Positions 26,813 to 39,495 of a stretch of DNA of 64,000 nt are shown here, in pieces. A model generated the notes under the pieces. It saw nothing but the letters and a program-made list of their open reading frames with translations, had not been told where the DNA came from and did no database searches. The stretch spans positions 62,001 to 126,000 of the forward strand of contig NZ_LRFH01000014.1 in the NCBI RefSeq assembly GCF_001641825.1, read 5' to 3'. The stretch's first letter is position 1. Each line of letters begins with the position of its first letter. The translations under genes and the position numbers were made by a program. The DNA is from Guyparkeria sp. WRN-7. Lineage in GTDB: Bacteria; Pseudomonadota; Gammaproteobacteria; Halothiobacillales; Halothiobacillaceae.

Positions 26813-28888
26813 ATGACACGAACCGACGAGACCCCGCTGCCGTTCATCAACCGCGAGCTCAGCCTGCTCGGCTTCAACCGCCGCGTGCTCGAACTGGGGC
26901 AGGATCCGGACGTGCCGTTGCTCGAGCGACTCAAGTTCCTCTGCATTTCCTCCTCGAACCTCGACGAATTCTTCGAGGTGCGCGTCGGGACGCTCACGCA
27001 ACAGATCCGCGCCGGCATCAGCCGCCCCGACGATGCCGGCCTGACGCCCTCCCAGCAGCTCGACGTGGTGCTCGAACAGGCGCACGCCCTAGTGCATGAC
27101 CAGTACGAGACCCTCAACCGCGACATCATCCCGGCGCTGGCCGAGGAGAACATCCACTTCCTGCGCCGCACCCACTGGACCGAGGCGCAGGCGCTGTGGG
27201 TCAAGCAGTACTTCCGCCGCGAGCTGCTGCCGCTGCTGACGCCGCTGGGCCTCGATCCATCGCACCCGTTCCCGCGCATCCTCAACAAGTCGCTCAACTT
27301 CATCGTCTCGCTGGAAGGCAACGACGACTTCGGCCGCGAGGCCTGGCTGGCGATCGTGCAGGCGCCGCGCGCCCTGCCACGCATCATCCAGATGGACGAG
27401 GACGCCGCGGAAGGCCCGTCGAGCTTCGTCTTCCTGAGCTCGGTGATCCACGCCCACGTCCACGAGCTGTTCCCGGGCATGACCGTCACCGGCTGCTACC
27501 AGTTCCGGGTCACCCGCAACAGCGACCTGTCCGTGGACGTCGACGACGACGAGGATCTGCTGCAGACGCTGCAGGGCGGCCTGTTCGAGCGCAACTACGG
27601 CAACGCCCTGCGCCTGGAGGTGGCCGACAACTGCCCGGCCGACATGATCGATTTCCTCTGCGAGCGCTTCGCCCTCGACGACCGGCAGGTGTTCCAGGTC
27701 CACGGCCCGGTCAACCTGCACCGCCTGATGGCACTGCCGGGGCTGATCGACCGCCCCGAGCTCAAGGACCCGCCGTTCACCCCGCGCCTCGAGCCGGAGT
27801 TCGATCCGGACGAGAACATCTTCGAGACCATCTCCGAGCGCGGCAGCGTCCTGCTGCACCACCCCTACCAGTCGTTCATGCCGGTGGTGGACTTCATCCG
27901 CCAGGCCGCCGACGACCCCAAGGTGGTGGCGATCAAGATGACGCTCTACCGCACCGGTCGGGATTCGGCGATCGTCGATGCGCTCGAGGCGGCGGCGCGT
28001 GCCGGCAAGGAGGTCACCGCGGTGGTCGAACTGCGCGCGCGCTTCGACGAGGAAGAGAACATCAACATCACCACGCGCCTGCAGAAGGCCGGCGCCTACG
28101 TCGCCTACGGCATCGTCGGCTACAAGACGCACGCCAAGATGACGCTGGCGGTGCGCCGCGACGGCAACCGGCTCAAGCGCTTCGTCCACCTGGGCACCGG
28201 CAACTACCACCCGGGCACCGCGCGTCTCTACACCGACTTCGGCCTGATGACCGACGACCGCTTCATCGGCGAGGACGTCAACAAGCTGTTCATGCAGCTG
28301 ACCGGACTGGGCCGCGGCATCCGCCTCAAGCGGCTGCTGCAGTCGCCGTTCACCCTGCACGAGGGCATGCTCGAGCGCATCCGCCGCGAGACCGCGCATG
28401 CCCGGGCCGGCAAGCCGGCGCAGATCCGCGCCAAGATGAACGCCCTGATCGAGCGCCGCGTGATCGAGGCGCTCTACGAGGCCTCCACCGCCGGGGTGAA
28501 GATCGAGCTGGTCGTCCGTGGCGTCTGCTGCCTGAAACCGGGCATCCCGGGGGTCTCGGAGAACATCCACGTGCGCTCGGTGATGGGGCGCTTCCTCGAG
28601 CACCCGCGGGTGTTCTACTTCCTCAACGACGGCGAGGAAGAGCTGTTCCTGTCGAGCGCCGACTGGATGCCGCGCAACTTCTTCGCCCGCGTCGAGACCG
28701 CCTTCCCGATCGACACCCCGGAGATCCGGGCACGGGTGATCGACGAGGCCTTCGACCGCTACCTCGCCGACAACACCGGCGCCTGGGAACTGACGTCGGA
28801 GGGCGAGTATCGCCGCATCAAGCCGGGGCGCGGAGCCAAGCGCTTCAACGCCCAGCACTCGCTGATCCGGGACCTGGGCAAGGCCTGA
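26813..28888 (+). CDS. ppk1: Polyphosphate kinase 1
   Basis: PPK1 of 691 residues makes polyphosphate from ATP through a phosphohistidine intermediate. All four domains are present: the N domain (INRELSLLGFNRRVLE), the head domain, and two phospholipase D-like catalytic domains. YKTHAKM holds the likely autophosphorylated His, with HLGTGNYHP and SVMGRFLEHPRV in the second catalytic domain. The ATG at 26813 lacks a good ribosome site; a TTG five codons earlier is possible. It is divergent from phoU. Confidence 0.95.
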   Translation: MTRTDETPLPFINRELSLLGFNRRVLELGQDPDVPLLERLKFLCISSSNLDEFFEVRVGTLTQQIRAGISRPDDAGLTPSQQLDVVLEQAHALVHDQYETLNRDIIPALAEENIHFLRRTHWTEAQALWVKQYFRRELLPLLTPLGLDPSHPFPRILNKSLNFIVSLEGNDDFGREAWLAIVQAPRALPRIIQMDEDAAEGPSSFVFLSSVIHAHVHELFPGMTVTGCYQFRVTRNSDLSVDVDDDEDLLQTLQGGLFERNYGNALRLEVADNCPADMIDFLCERFALDDRQVFQVHGPVNLHRLMALPGLIDRPELKDPPFTPRLEPEFDPDENIFETISERGSVLLHHPYQSFMPVVDFIRQAADDPKVVAIKMTLYRTGRDSAIVDALEAAARAGKEVTAVVELRARFDEEENINITTRLQKAGAYVAYGIVGYKTHAKMTLAVRRDGNRLKRFVHLGTGNYHPGTARLYTDFGLMTDDRFIGEDVNKLFMQLTGLGRGIRLKRLLQSPFTLHEGMLERIRRETAHARAGKPAQIRAKMNALIERRVIEALYEASTAGVKIELVVRGVCCLKPGIPGVSENIHVRSVMGRFLEHPRVFYFLNDGEEELFLSSADWMPRNFFARVETAFPIDTPEIRARVIDEAFDRYLADNTGAWELTSEGEYRRIKPGRGAKRFNAQHSLIRDLGKA

Positions 28889-28989
28889 GCCGATTCCCCG
28901 CCGCCCCGCGCAACGGGGCGTTGGGTCGCCCCTCGGGCATGCGATACTGTTGAGCGCCGTCATCCTCGGACTCAGGTAACCGTTCGCCC

Positions 28990-29232
28990 ATGCTCAAGCT
29001 GCTGTTCTGGCTCATCGTCGCCCTGGTCGTGGGGCTCATCTTCGCCATCCGCCAGGCCAACCGGCTGCGCGCCGAGCAGCAGGCGAACGAATCGACCGAG
29101 ACGCGTTCACTGGAGTCGGTGCGCTGCACGCAGTGCGGGGTCTTCGTGCCCGAGGACCGTGCCGTGCGGCGCGACGACAAGGACTTCTGCAGCTGGGAGC
29201 ACGCCGAGGAATGGCACCGGGCACACCATTGA
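28990..29232 (+). CDS. PP0621-family small membrane protein with metal-binding motif
   Basis: An 80-residue protein with one N-terminal membrane helix (about 3-21) and a C-terminal CTQCGVFVPEDRAV...FCSWEHAEEWH segment whose Cys/His residues could bind zinc. The PP0621 family occurs just before pilS in many gammaproteobacteria, as here, but has no assigned function. Its stop overlaps the probable TTG start of pilS, so the two are translationally coupled. Confidence 0.8.
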   Translation: MLKLLFWLIVALVVGLIFAIRQANRLRAEQQANESTETRSLESVRCTQCGVFVPEDRAVRRDDKDFCSWEHAEEWHRAHH

Positions 29233-30860
29233 TCCACCCCGCCGGCGAGGAGAACTGGCGCGGGCTGCGGCTGGCGAATGCCTACCGGCTGCTGCTGGCA
29301 CTGGCCCTGACCGCCGCGGCACTCACCGAGCGCGGCCCGGCCGTGTTCGGCGAGGCCAATGCCTCGCTGTTCATGGTGACCGCCTGGGCCTACCTGTTCC
29401 TGGCCATGGCCTTCGAGTGGCTGCTGGAGCTGCGGGTCACCCCGTTCCGCCCGCAGGCCCACCTGCACACCCTCGGCGATCTCGGCTGCCTGATGCTGAT
29501 CGCCCACGCCTCGGGCGGCCCGGAGGGACCGATCGCCCTGGCGCTGGTGATCGCGATCGGCATCGCCGCGGTACTGCACGGCGGACGGGCCGCGATCGGC
29601 TACGCCGCTGCCGGCGTGCTGCTGGTGCTGGGCGAGGCGATCTATGCCTCCTGGACACAGCCGGATGCGAGCCATCTGGCCAACTCGGGCTTTCTCGGCG
29701 CCGCCCTGCTGCTGATCACCCTGCTGGTGATCGCCTTCGAGCGGCGCGCCGCCGTCTGGGAGCACCAGAGTCAGGCCCGCGAGCGCGAGGTGCGCTACCT
29801 CTCCGAGCTGGCCCTGCGCGTGATCGAGCAGACCGACAACGGCATCGTGGTCTCCGACCCGGACGGGCAGATCGACTACATCAACGACGCCGCCCGCCAG
29901 ATGCTGGGCGAGGCATCGGCAGCAACGCCGGACGGCGCCGCCAACCCGCCGCTGCCGGACGTCAATCCGGCCATCCACGATGCGCTGCGCGCCTGGCACA
30001 TGGGCGACGGTTCCCAGCAACGCGACATCGACCGACCGCGACGGCTGCGGGCGCAATTCCACCGCATCGAGACGGCGCTGGGGCCGCGCGCCCTGATCGT
30101 GCTGCAGGACCTGTCGGCGGAGGACGAGCGTGTCCGCCGCGACAAGCTGGCGGCGCTGGGTCGACTGATCGCCTCGATCGCCCACGAGGTCCGCAACCCA
30201 CTCTCCTCGATCCGCCAGGCCGCCGAACTGCTGCCCGAATCGGACACCGCCGCCGAACGCGAGCAGCTCACCACGATCATCACCCGGCACAGCGACCGCA
30301 TCAATCGGCTGGTCGAGGACGTGCTCGGCGCGTCGCGGGCCCCGATGGTCAACGCCCAGGTCGTCGACCTGGGCGACTGGCTGGAACGCTTCGCCGAGGA
30401 CCGGCGCCAGGCCTGGCAGACGAACGGCAAGCCGTTCGAGATGAGCATCGACACCCCGGCCGGCCAGGCCTTCGCCCGGGTGGACACGACCCACCTCTGG
30501 CAGGTGATCGACAATCTCTGTGACAATGCCGAGCGCCACGGCCTGCCCGCCGACGGGAAACTGAACCTGCGCCTGCAACTCGAGGCCGCGCCCCAGGGGG
30601 GCTGGCAGATCCGCGTGTGCGACAACGGCCCGCGCATCTCGGCCGAAGACCGCGGCGCGCTGTTCGAGCCGTTCTTCACCACGCACTCGCAGGGAACGGG
30701 GCTGGGGCTGTTCGTCTCGCGCGAACTGGCACTGGCCAACCGCGGCGAGCTGACGCTCGAGGCACCGGACGCGAACCGCGAGGCGGGCAACTGCTTCCGC
30801 CTGTGCCTGCCGGCGGCGGAGGCAACGGCCGAGGACGCAACGACACAAGCAAGGGAATGA
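29229..30860 (+). CDS. pilS: Sensor histidine kinase PilS
   Basis: A 543-residue PilS-type kinase. The N-terminal region (about 20-190) has six hydrophobic helices, a PAS domain follows (about 205-300: [20 protein letters not shown]), then the H-box [12 protein letters not shown] and a C-terminal ATPase domain ([22 protein letters not shown]). It phosphorylates PilR to control type IV pilin transcription with sigma-54. The likely start is a TTG overlapping the preceding stop codon; no ATG lies in a suitable place. Its stop overlaps the pilR start region. Confidence 0.85.
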   Translation: MIHPAGEENWRGLRLANAYRLLLALALTAAALTERGPAVFGEANASLFMVTAWAYLFLAMAFEWLLELRVTPFRPQAHLHTLGDLGCLMLIAHASGGPEGPIALALVIAIGIAAVLHGGRAAIGYAAAGVLLVLGEAIYASWTQPDASHLANSGFLGAALLLITLLVIAFERRAAVWEHQSQAREREVRYLSELALRVIEQTDNGIVVSDPDGQIDYINDAARQMLGEASAATPDGAANPPLPDVNPAIHDALRAWHMGDGSQQRDIDRPRRLRAQFHRIETALGPRALIVLQDLSAEDERVRRDKLAALGRLIASIAHEVRNPLSSIRQAAELLPESDTAAEREQLTTIITRHSDRINRLVEDVLGASRAPMVNAQVVDLGDWLERFAEDRRQAWQTNGKPFEMSIDTPAGQAFARVDTTHLWQVIDNLCDNAERHGLPADGKLNLRLQLEAAPQGGWQIRVCDNGPRISAEDRGALFEPFFTTHSQGTGLGLFVSRELALANRGELTLEAPDANREAGNCFRLCLPAAEATAEDATTQARE

Positions 30861-30865
30861 AGACG

Positions 30866-32215
<1,350 letters not shown>

Positions 32216-32320
32216 CGTTCAGCTGAAAATCAGGACGATCGCCGCCAGGCGCCCCTCGACCTCGTCAGCCAAGGGAATTCACTGACGCGGCTCGTCCAAC
32301 GTCGAGCCGCCGCCCTCCGT

Positions 32321-32827
32321 CTAATCCGCCAGTGCCCGCAGCACGGCCGGCGGCAGGGCCCAGACGAGCTTGCCGCTGCCATAGCCGATCGCGTTGTCGA
32401 AACGGACCAGCATCATGCCGCCCTTCTTCATCGGCATGTTGCCGCCGGGCCGCCCGGCAATCAGCGTCTCGGCGAGCTGGCCGATATGCGGCTCGTGACC
32501 GACCACGGCCATGCCCTCGACACGCGGCTGCTTGCGTAGCCATTCGACCGCCAGATTGACTGGCGTCTCCGGCGCAAACACGCCTTCGGACTCGATCTCG
32601 CGACACTCCAGTGCCGGCGCGACGATCTCGGCCGTCTGCATGGCCCGTACGGCCGGACTGCTGACGAGGCGCTCGATCGGCAGGGCCATGGTGGTCAGGC
32701 CGCGGGCGGCCATCTGCATGCGATCGATGCCCCGCCTGGTCAACGGGCGCTCGCTGTCGGGACGCCCCAGGCGAGCGAACTCCTCGCGGTTCTCGGCGGC
32801 GGCATGTCGGATGATCAACAGGTCCAT
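32321..32827 (-). CDS. sixA: Phosphohistidine phosphatase SixA
   Basis: A 168-residue member of the short histidine phosphatase family. The catalytic RHA motif is at the start (LLIIRHAAAE), with SSPAVRAMQTAEI and VGHEPHI following. SixA removes phosphate from histidines of phosphorelay or PTS-Ntr proteins. It stands alone, convergent with pilR; the 105 bases between show no clear terminator. Confidence 0.88.
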   Translation of the reverse strand: MDLLIIRHAAAENREEFARLGRPDSERPLTRRGIDRMQMAARGLTTMALPIERLVSSPAVRAMQTAEIVAPALECREIESEGVFAPETPVNLAVEWLRKQPRVEGMAVVGHEPHIGQLAETLIAGRPGGNMPMKKGGMMLVRFDNAIGYGSGKLVWALPPAVLRALAD

Positions 32828-33050
32828 GGTGCATCTCGCTGGCCGGCAAGCGGCCTGTCAGGGCATTTACGATTAGATTCCGGCGGCATGCTGCAGGCGT
32901 CAAGCTACCGGATTATGACAATGTGACCGGGGCATGGTGGACCGGCAGACACAGCATCGGTTCAATCCCCGTGAGCGGGGACCGCGGCTGGCATCCGCCC
33001 GCCGGTGGGCTATGATGGTGCCCCCGAAAGACCCAATGCGAGGAGACGAC

Positions 33051-33584
33051 ATGGAAGGCCGCCGACCGCAGGACGCTACCGCCTCGAACTCGAGCCGTCA
33101 CCGCTCGGCCGGACCACAGGGAACCCAGCTGTTCCAGGCCGATGAACTGCGCGCCCAGGCCGAGCAGGCCGCCTCGCCGGGCAACACCCGCGCCTCGGTC
33201 GCCGAACCGGTGCTCGAGGGTGTCAGCCCCGGGATCGAAGGACGCCGCTATACCCTGCGCGCCGGCCGGCAGACGATCGGCCGCCGCGACGACAACGACA
33301 TCATTCTCGACGAGCCCAGCGTGTCCTCCTCCCACGCCTGGATCCTCAACCAGCAGGGCCACCACGTGGTCATGAACATGCTTTCGACCAACGGCACCTT
33401 CGTCAACGACGAACGGGTGCACGAGGCGACGCTCAAGCATGGCGACCGGGTGCGCCTCGGCCAGGCGGAGTTCGTCTTCCTGACGCGCGAGGCCGGCGAC
33501 CGCCGTATCGGCGCACGCCACTGGCTGGTGGGAGCGCTGCTGCTCGCCGCCATCGTGCTGGCGTTCACCCTGATCCGGAACTGA
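33051..33584 (+). CDS. FHA-domain protein with C-terminal membrane anchor
   Basis: A 177-residue protein. A disordered, Gln/Ala-rich N-terminus (about 1-60) precedes a forkhead-associated domain (about 65-145: YTLRAGRQTIGRRDDNDIIL, SSSHAWI, STNGTFVND), which binds phosphothreonine. A single C-terminal helix (about 157-175) places the domain in the cytoplasm. The ATG has GAGGAGA upstream; longer frames start without one. The next gene, seven bases on, is a Ser/Thr kinase, so this protein is a likely substrate or adaptor of it. Confidence 0.85.
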   Translation: MEGRRPQDATASNSSRHRSAGPQGTQLFQADELRAQAEQAASPGNTRASVAEPVLEGVSPGIEGRRYTLRAGRQTIGRRDDNDIILDEPSVSSSHAWILNQQGHHVVMNMLSTNGTFVNDERVHEATLKHGDRVRLGQAEFVFLTREAGDRRIGARHWLVGALLLAAIVLAFTLIRN

Positions 33585-33591
33585 ACCGGCC

Positions 33592-35268
33592 GTGACGGCC
33601 CCGGAGACCATCGGCCGCTACCGGATCGAAGGCGTCCTCGGCGAGGGGGCGATGTCGGTCATCTACGCCGGCTTCGATCCGAGCATCAACCGTCACCTGG
33701 CGATCAAGTGCCTCAAGGACGACGTCGCCCGCGACGCGGCCTACCGACGCCGCTTCCTTACCGAGGCCCGCGCCGCCGGCACGCTCAATCACCCCAATAT
33801 CGTCACCATCTACGACGTCGGCGAGGCCGATGGCCGACCGTACATCGCCATGGAGCGGCTGCACGGCGAGACCCTGGCCGAACGGGTCGCTCGCGAAGGT
33901 TTCCCGCCGATCCCGGTGGTGATCGACCTGGCCGGGCAGATCGCCGCCGCGCTCGACTTCGCCCACCGTCACGGCGTGATCCACCAGGACATCAAGCCCG
34001 AGAACATCATCCTGGTGGAAGGCTGGACGCACGCGAAGGTCAACGATTTCGGCGTGGCCCGCCTGCCCGGCGGCGACGAACACCATGACGGCATGGTGGC
34101 CGGAACCCCTGCCTACATGGCCCCCGAACAGTTGCACGGCGATCCGACCGACGGCCGCAGCGACCTGTTCTCGTTGGGGGTGCTGCTCTTCTGGCTGCTG
34201 ACCGGCGACAAGCCGTGGCGCGAGTCCGAGGTCGACCAGCTGATGGCTGAGCGCCAGCGCCACCCGCACCCGTCCCTGGTGCCACGCGACCCGGCAACCC
34301 CCGAAGTGCTGCTCGAGATCGTGCGCAGCCTGCTGCAGCCGGCAGCGGAGGAGCGCTATCAGCACGGTCACGAGGTGATCGATGACCTGCGCCACGCGCG
34401 CCGCGAGCTCGAAAGGCTGCGCGCCGACCCGGTCGCGACCCGGGTACTGCCGATGCGCGTGCGCTGGGCGGCGATCCTCGGCACCATCCTCACCATGACC
34501 CTGCTGGTCGGCCTGGCCTCGGTCTACGTCAAGCAGGATGAGGCGCTGACCGGCCTGGCCGTCGACTTCGGTGCCTCACTCGGGCGCACCATCGCCCACG
34601 AGACCGCCGAGGACCTGCTGCTGAACGACCGGATCGCCGTGCGCGCGCTGGTCACCGACATGCAGCGCAACGAGCAGATTCGCTACCTGTCGGTCGCCGA
34701 TCGCGACGGTCGCGTCATCGCCAGCGCCCAGCCGGGCGAGGTCGGCGACACACTGGGCGCCCTACCGGAGCAGGGCGAGGTGCGGGAACTGGCGGGCGGG
34801 ATCGTCAGCCACCACGGCACGATCCCGCAGGCAGCCGGCAAGGAGGACATGCTGCTGTTCGACGTCCCGGTACGCTATCAGGACCATCCCATCGGCACGT
34901 TGCGACTGGGCATGGACGCCGCCCCGCTGGAAACGGCCAATCGCACCACCCTCGGCGCCATGCTGGTTGCGCTGCTGGCGACGCTGGTGGTGGTGCTGGG
35001 TGCGGCGTGGTGGCTGTTCCGCCGCCTGCTCGCCCCCATGGACGTGCTGCGCGATGCGCTGCTGCGCGTGGCACGCGGCGATTTTGCCTACCGCATCCGC
35101 CTGATCCGTCGCGACGAGTTCGGCCGGCTGTTCACCGCCTTCAACCTGATGAACGAGTCGCTCGCCAACCAGGAGCGCTCGCCGGAGACCCCGCAGACAG
35201 GTCGCGAGACAACGGCCGAACCCACCCGCGTGATCGAGCCTGCCGACCCGCCGGACAAGACGGACTAG
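33592..35268 (+). CDS. Receptor-type Ser/Thr protein kinase with C-terminal HAMP domain
   Basis: A 558-residue kinase. The catalytic domain (about 8-275) shows GEGAMSVIY, K39, E58, HQDIKPEN (D133) and DFG (152-154). The usual HRD is HQD. After it come a membrane helix (about 291-313), an extracytoplasmic sensor of ~130 residues resembling single-Cache folds, a second helix (about 453-474), and a HAMP domain that ends the protein. The usual order for a HAMP is before an output domain, so this arrangement is unusual. The start is GTG. It follows the FHA gene by seven bases. Confidence 0.85.
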   Translation: MTAPETIGRYRIEGVLGEGAMSVIYAGFDPSINRHLAIKCLKDDVARDAAYRRRFLTEARAAGTLNHPNIVTIYDVGEADGRPYIAMERLHGETLAERVAREGFPPIPVVIDLAGQIAAALDFAHRHGVIHQDIKPENIILVEGWTHAKVNDFGVARLPGGDEHHDGMVAGTPAYMAPEQLHGDPTDGRSDLFSLGVLLFWLLTGDKPWRESEVDQLMAERQRHPHPSLVPRDPATPEVLLEIVRSLLQPAAEERYQHGHEVIDDLRHARRELERLRADPVATRVLPMRVRWAAILGTILTMTLLVGLASVYVKQDEALTGLAVDFGASLGRTIAHETAEDLLLNDRIAVRALVTDMQRNEQIRYLSVADRDGRVIASAQPGEVGDTLGALPEQGEVRELAGGIVSHHGTIPQAAGKEDMLLFDVPVRYQDHPIGTLRLGMDAAPLETANRTTLGAMLVALLATLVVVLGAAWWLFRRLLAPMDVLRDALLRVARGDFAYRIRLIRRDEFGRLFTAFNLMNESLANQERSPETPQTGRETTAEPTRVIEPADPPDKTD

Positions 35269-35280
35269 CCGTAGGGAACG

Positions 35281-36270
35281 CTAGAGATCTTCCAGCCGGC
35301 GCTGGAGCTCACGGGCCCGCGCGCGGTAGCTGCGTGCCGGCTCGAACGTCGGATCGATGGCCAGCACCCGGTCCCACAACGCGATGGCATCACCGAGCTT
35401 CTGGTTGCGGTAGCGCAGGATCGCGCGCTGATGGTAGTCGGCCACCAGGGCCTGCCGCAGCTCGGGCACGCGGCTCGCCGCCGGCTCCAAGGACGGGTCC
35501 TGCTCGAGGGCAGCCTCCAGTTGTGCCAGCGCCGCCTCGCGATCGCCCTGTTCCAGCAGGGCCAGCCCGCGTCGCTGCATGGCTGCTGCATCGGAACCGT
35601 CGTCCGCATCCCGAGAGCGCTGTGCCGCTAATGGTGCGTCGGGCAGGGCCAGCGCGGCCACCGTCTCGCGCGATGGCCGGGGCGCCGGCGCGAGCGAGCG
35701 GCGTGCCGGTCTGCCCGCCTCGCCGACCGGCGGGGTGGCCACTGCCCCTCCCGACGGCGGCCCCGGCAGGCGAATCACCTCGCCGACGCGCAGGTCCGAA
35801 GGGTCAGTCGACTCGTTGTAGCGGGCCAGCAGCAGGAACAGCCCCGCATCACCGAGGTGGCGCTCGGCCAGGGCACTGTAGGAATCGCCCGACCGGACGA
35901 CGTAGCGGTGCGACTCCTCGCCCAGCACGCGCTCCGGATCGGCCTCGAGCTGCTGCATGATCGCCCGGGCGACCGCATCGTCGGGGTGCCGGGCGAGATA
36001 GCGATCCAGATCACGCCGCCCCTGGCGATACTGGCCGCGCTGCAGGTCGGCGAGGATGGCGTCCAGCGACCGGGACGAGGCCTCACCCGACGCATCGTCC
36101 GCCCTTGCCGTCTTGCCCGACGACGTCAACTGCCCCGTCATCTCCTGCAGGCGTGCATCCACAGCCGACAGCTGCGCGCAACCGCTCATCAGGCCAGCCA
36201 GCAGGCCGACCAGCACGAACCGGCCGCCCGCGAACCTCACACCATGATTTCGCCGTGTCGTTGTCGTCAT
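35281..36270 (-). CDS. LysM and TPR lipoprotein
   Basis: A 329-residue lipoprotein: signal with lipobox LMSGC (Cys near 31), an alpha-helical segment with a repeat-like ILADLQRGQYRQGRRDLDRYLARHPDD, a LysM domain (about 120-170: YVVRSGDSYSALAERHLGDAGL) and C-terminal TPR-like repeats (about 225-320). LysM binds peptidoglycan, so the protein likely sits at the cell wall. The ATG at 36270 is chosen because GGTGGG precedes it; two earlier in-frame starts are worse. It is convergent with the kinase gene and shares a strand with the PP2C gene. Confidence 0.75.
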   Translation of the reverse strand: MTTTTRRNHGVRFAGGRFVLVGLLAGLMSGCAQLSAVDARLQEMTGQLTSSGKTARADDASGEASSRSLDAILADLQRGQYRQGRRDLDRYLARHPDDAVARAIMQQLEADPERVLGEESHRYVVRSGDSYSALAERHLGDAGLFLLLARYNESTDPSDLRVGEVIRLPGPPSGGAVATPPVGEAGRPARRSLAPAPRPSRETVAALALPDAPLAAQRSRDADDGSDAAAMQRRGLALLEQGDREAALAQLEAALEQDPSLEPAASRVPELRQALVADYHQRAILRYRNQKLGDAIALWDRVLAIDPTFEPARSYRARARELQRRLEDL

Positions 36271-36313
36271 CGCCATCCCACCGGTAACGGCTCGTATCAA
36301 GATCAGGCCAAGG

Positions 36314-37120
36314 TCAGACCAGAGTCAGCCCGCCGAAAAGCCGGCCCAGCCACGACGTCGGCGTCTCGGACCGGGCCAGTATCAGCCCCAGATTGTCGCC
36401 CTCCGCACCGCCGCGCTCGCTGCCGCGGGCCAGTCCCTCGCACACGCCATCGTAGAGATCGGGCTCGCGCAGCAGCGCGCCCAGCTCGCTCGTGCCGAGG
36501 GTCTCCCAGACACCGTCGCTGCATAGCACGAAACCGTCGCCCGAGCGCAGCGCCGCATAGCCGTGCTCGACCTCCGGGGGCTCGCTGCCGCCCAGTCCGC
36601 GCAACAGCACGTGCTGGTCCGGATCCCGGGCAAGATCGGCCTCGCGGATCTCGCCGCGATCGAGCTTGAGGCGGGCGAGGCTGTGATCCCGGGTGACGCT
36701 CAGGCAGCGCCGCCCGCGAAAATGATAGAGACGACTGTCGCCCACATGGGCCCAGTAGGCCTGACCTTCGCGCAGCAAGAGGGCGACGACGGTCGAGTGC
36801 GGCTCGGCACTCACCCAGGGATTGCGCCGGCGAATCTCCTCATGGGCGGTCTGGCAGAGTGTCTCGAGGAACAGCGCGCCGGGCTGGTCGCGCCAGACCC
36901 GCTCGTCCCAGAGATCGCGTGCGGCGTGGATCACGCCACCGGACGCCAGCTCGCCGCCGCCGTCGCCCCCCATGCCGTCCGCGAGCACGAGCAGCGAGGT
37001 CGCTTCGCGCCAGTCGTGCAGGCAGATGAGGTCATCCTGCTGGGAGGGCCGGCCGCCCGGCGCCCGTCCGCCGGCGGCTCCCGGCAGTTCACGGATGTCG
37101 AAATCCCCTTCCCTGTGCAT
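36314..37120 (-). CDS. PP2C-family Ser/Thr phosphatase
   Basis: A 268-residue phosphatase with all PP2C metal and core motifs: SQQDDL, ADGMGGDGGG, GDSRLYHF, SDGVWE and GDNLGLIL. It is expected to reverse Ser/Thr phosphorylation made by the nearby kinase. The ATG at 37120 has GAGGAG at good spacing. It is 43 bases from the LysM lipoprotein gene on the same strand and follows the ABC-F gene by 95 bases. A short C-terminal tail (SWLGRLFGGLTLV) could touch the membrane. Confidence 0.9.
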   Translation of the reverse strand: MHREGDFDIRELPGAAGGRAPGGRPSQQDDLICLHDWREATSLLVLADGMGGDGGGELASGGVIHAARDLWDERVWRDQPGALFLETLCQTAHEEIRRRNPWVSAEPHSTVVALLLREGQAYWAHVGDSRLYHFRGRRCLSVTRDHSLARLKLDRGEIREADLARDPDQHVLLRGLGGSEPPEVEHGYAALRSGDGFVLCSDGVWETLGTSELGALLREPDLYDGVCEGLARGSERGGAEGDNLGLILARSETPTSWLGRLFGGLTLV

Positions 37121-37215
37121 CGTGCGGCCGCTCCTCGTCCATTTTCGCCCGCGCCGGGCAGGCAATCCGTTGGCGGGCAGTATAGACGCCGCCGACGGCG
37201 AGTCGGAAATGGGAC

Positions 37216-39135
<1,920 letters not shown>

Positions 39136-39212
39136 TGTTTCCTCCCGGAAGACGGGTAGACCGCCACGTGCATGGCAGCACGGCAACGGATGGCGCTCCC
39201 CCTGGGCAAAAC

Positions 39213-39250
39213 ACCTGGGCAAACAAGAAAAGGGACTCGCGCGCCTGTCA
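39213..39250 (+). repeat. Degenerate fragment of the dispersed repeat
   Basis: ACCTGGGCAAACAAGAAAAG then GGACTCGCGCGCCTG matches 27 or so of 33 bases around the long hairpin of copy B (3861-3897). The left arm of the hairpin is lost, so the structure is broken. It lies in the gap between yheS and the tRNA. Confidence 0.5.
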
Positions 39251-39353
39251 CGGGCGCTGCAAGGAACGGCCCCACGTCACCGGCGTGCGACACGCACCTC
39301 GCCGAGCGGATCGGCCGCCTCGCTCCATGAGGGAAAGAGGGAAGCCCAAAACC

Positions 39354-39386
39354 AAAAAGGCCGGGACCCCAAACGGGGCCCCGGCC
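39354..39386 (-). terminator. Terminator after tRNA-Pro
   Basis: On the minus strand, GGCCGGGGCCCC/GGGGTCCCGGCC with a GTTT loop is followed by five T. It begins nine bases past the tRNA 3' end. Confidence 0.88.
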
Positions 39387-39394
39387 GGGGAATT

Positions 39395-39471
39395 TGGTCG
39401 GAGTGGCAGGATTCGAACCTACGACCCCTACGTCCCGAACGTAGTGCTCTACCAGGCTGAGCTACACTCCG
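39395..39471 (-). tRNA. proK: tRNA-Pro (anticodon CGG)
   Basis: A 77-nt tRNA with acceptor stem CGGAGTG/CACTCCG, D arm AGCTCAGCCTGGTAGAGC, anticodon stem CTACG/CGTAG with loop TTCGGGA (anticodon CGG, codon CCG), T loop TTCGAATC and an encoded CCA end. It closely resembles E. coli proK. Confidence 0.97.
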
Positions 39472-39495
39472 AAAAGACCGGCGACACCATCGGTG

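Noticed and set aside
39200-39495. tRNA-Pro as an integration site of a mobile island
   Set aside because: No integrase, no second copy of the tRNA 3' end and no gene cargo lie beside it; the neighbours are housekeeping genes.
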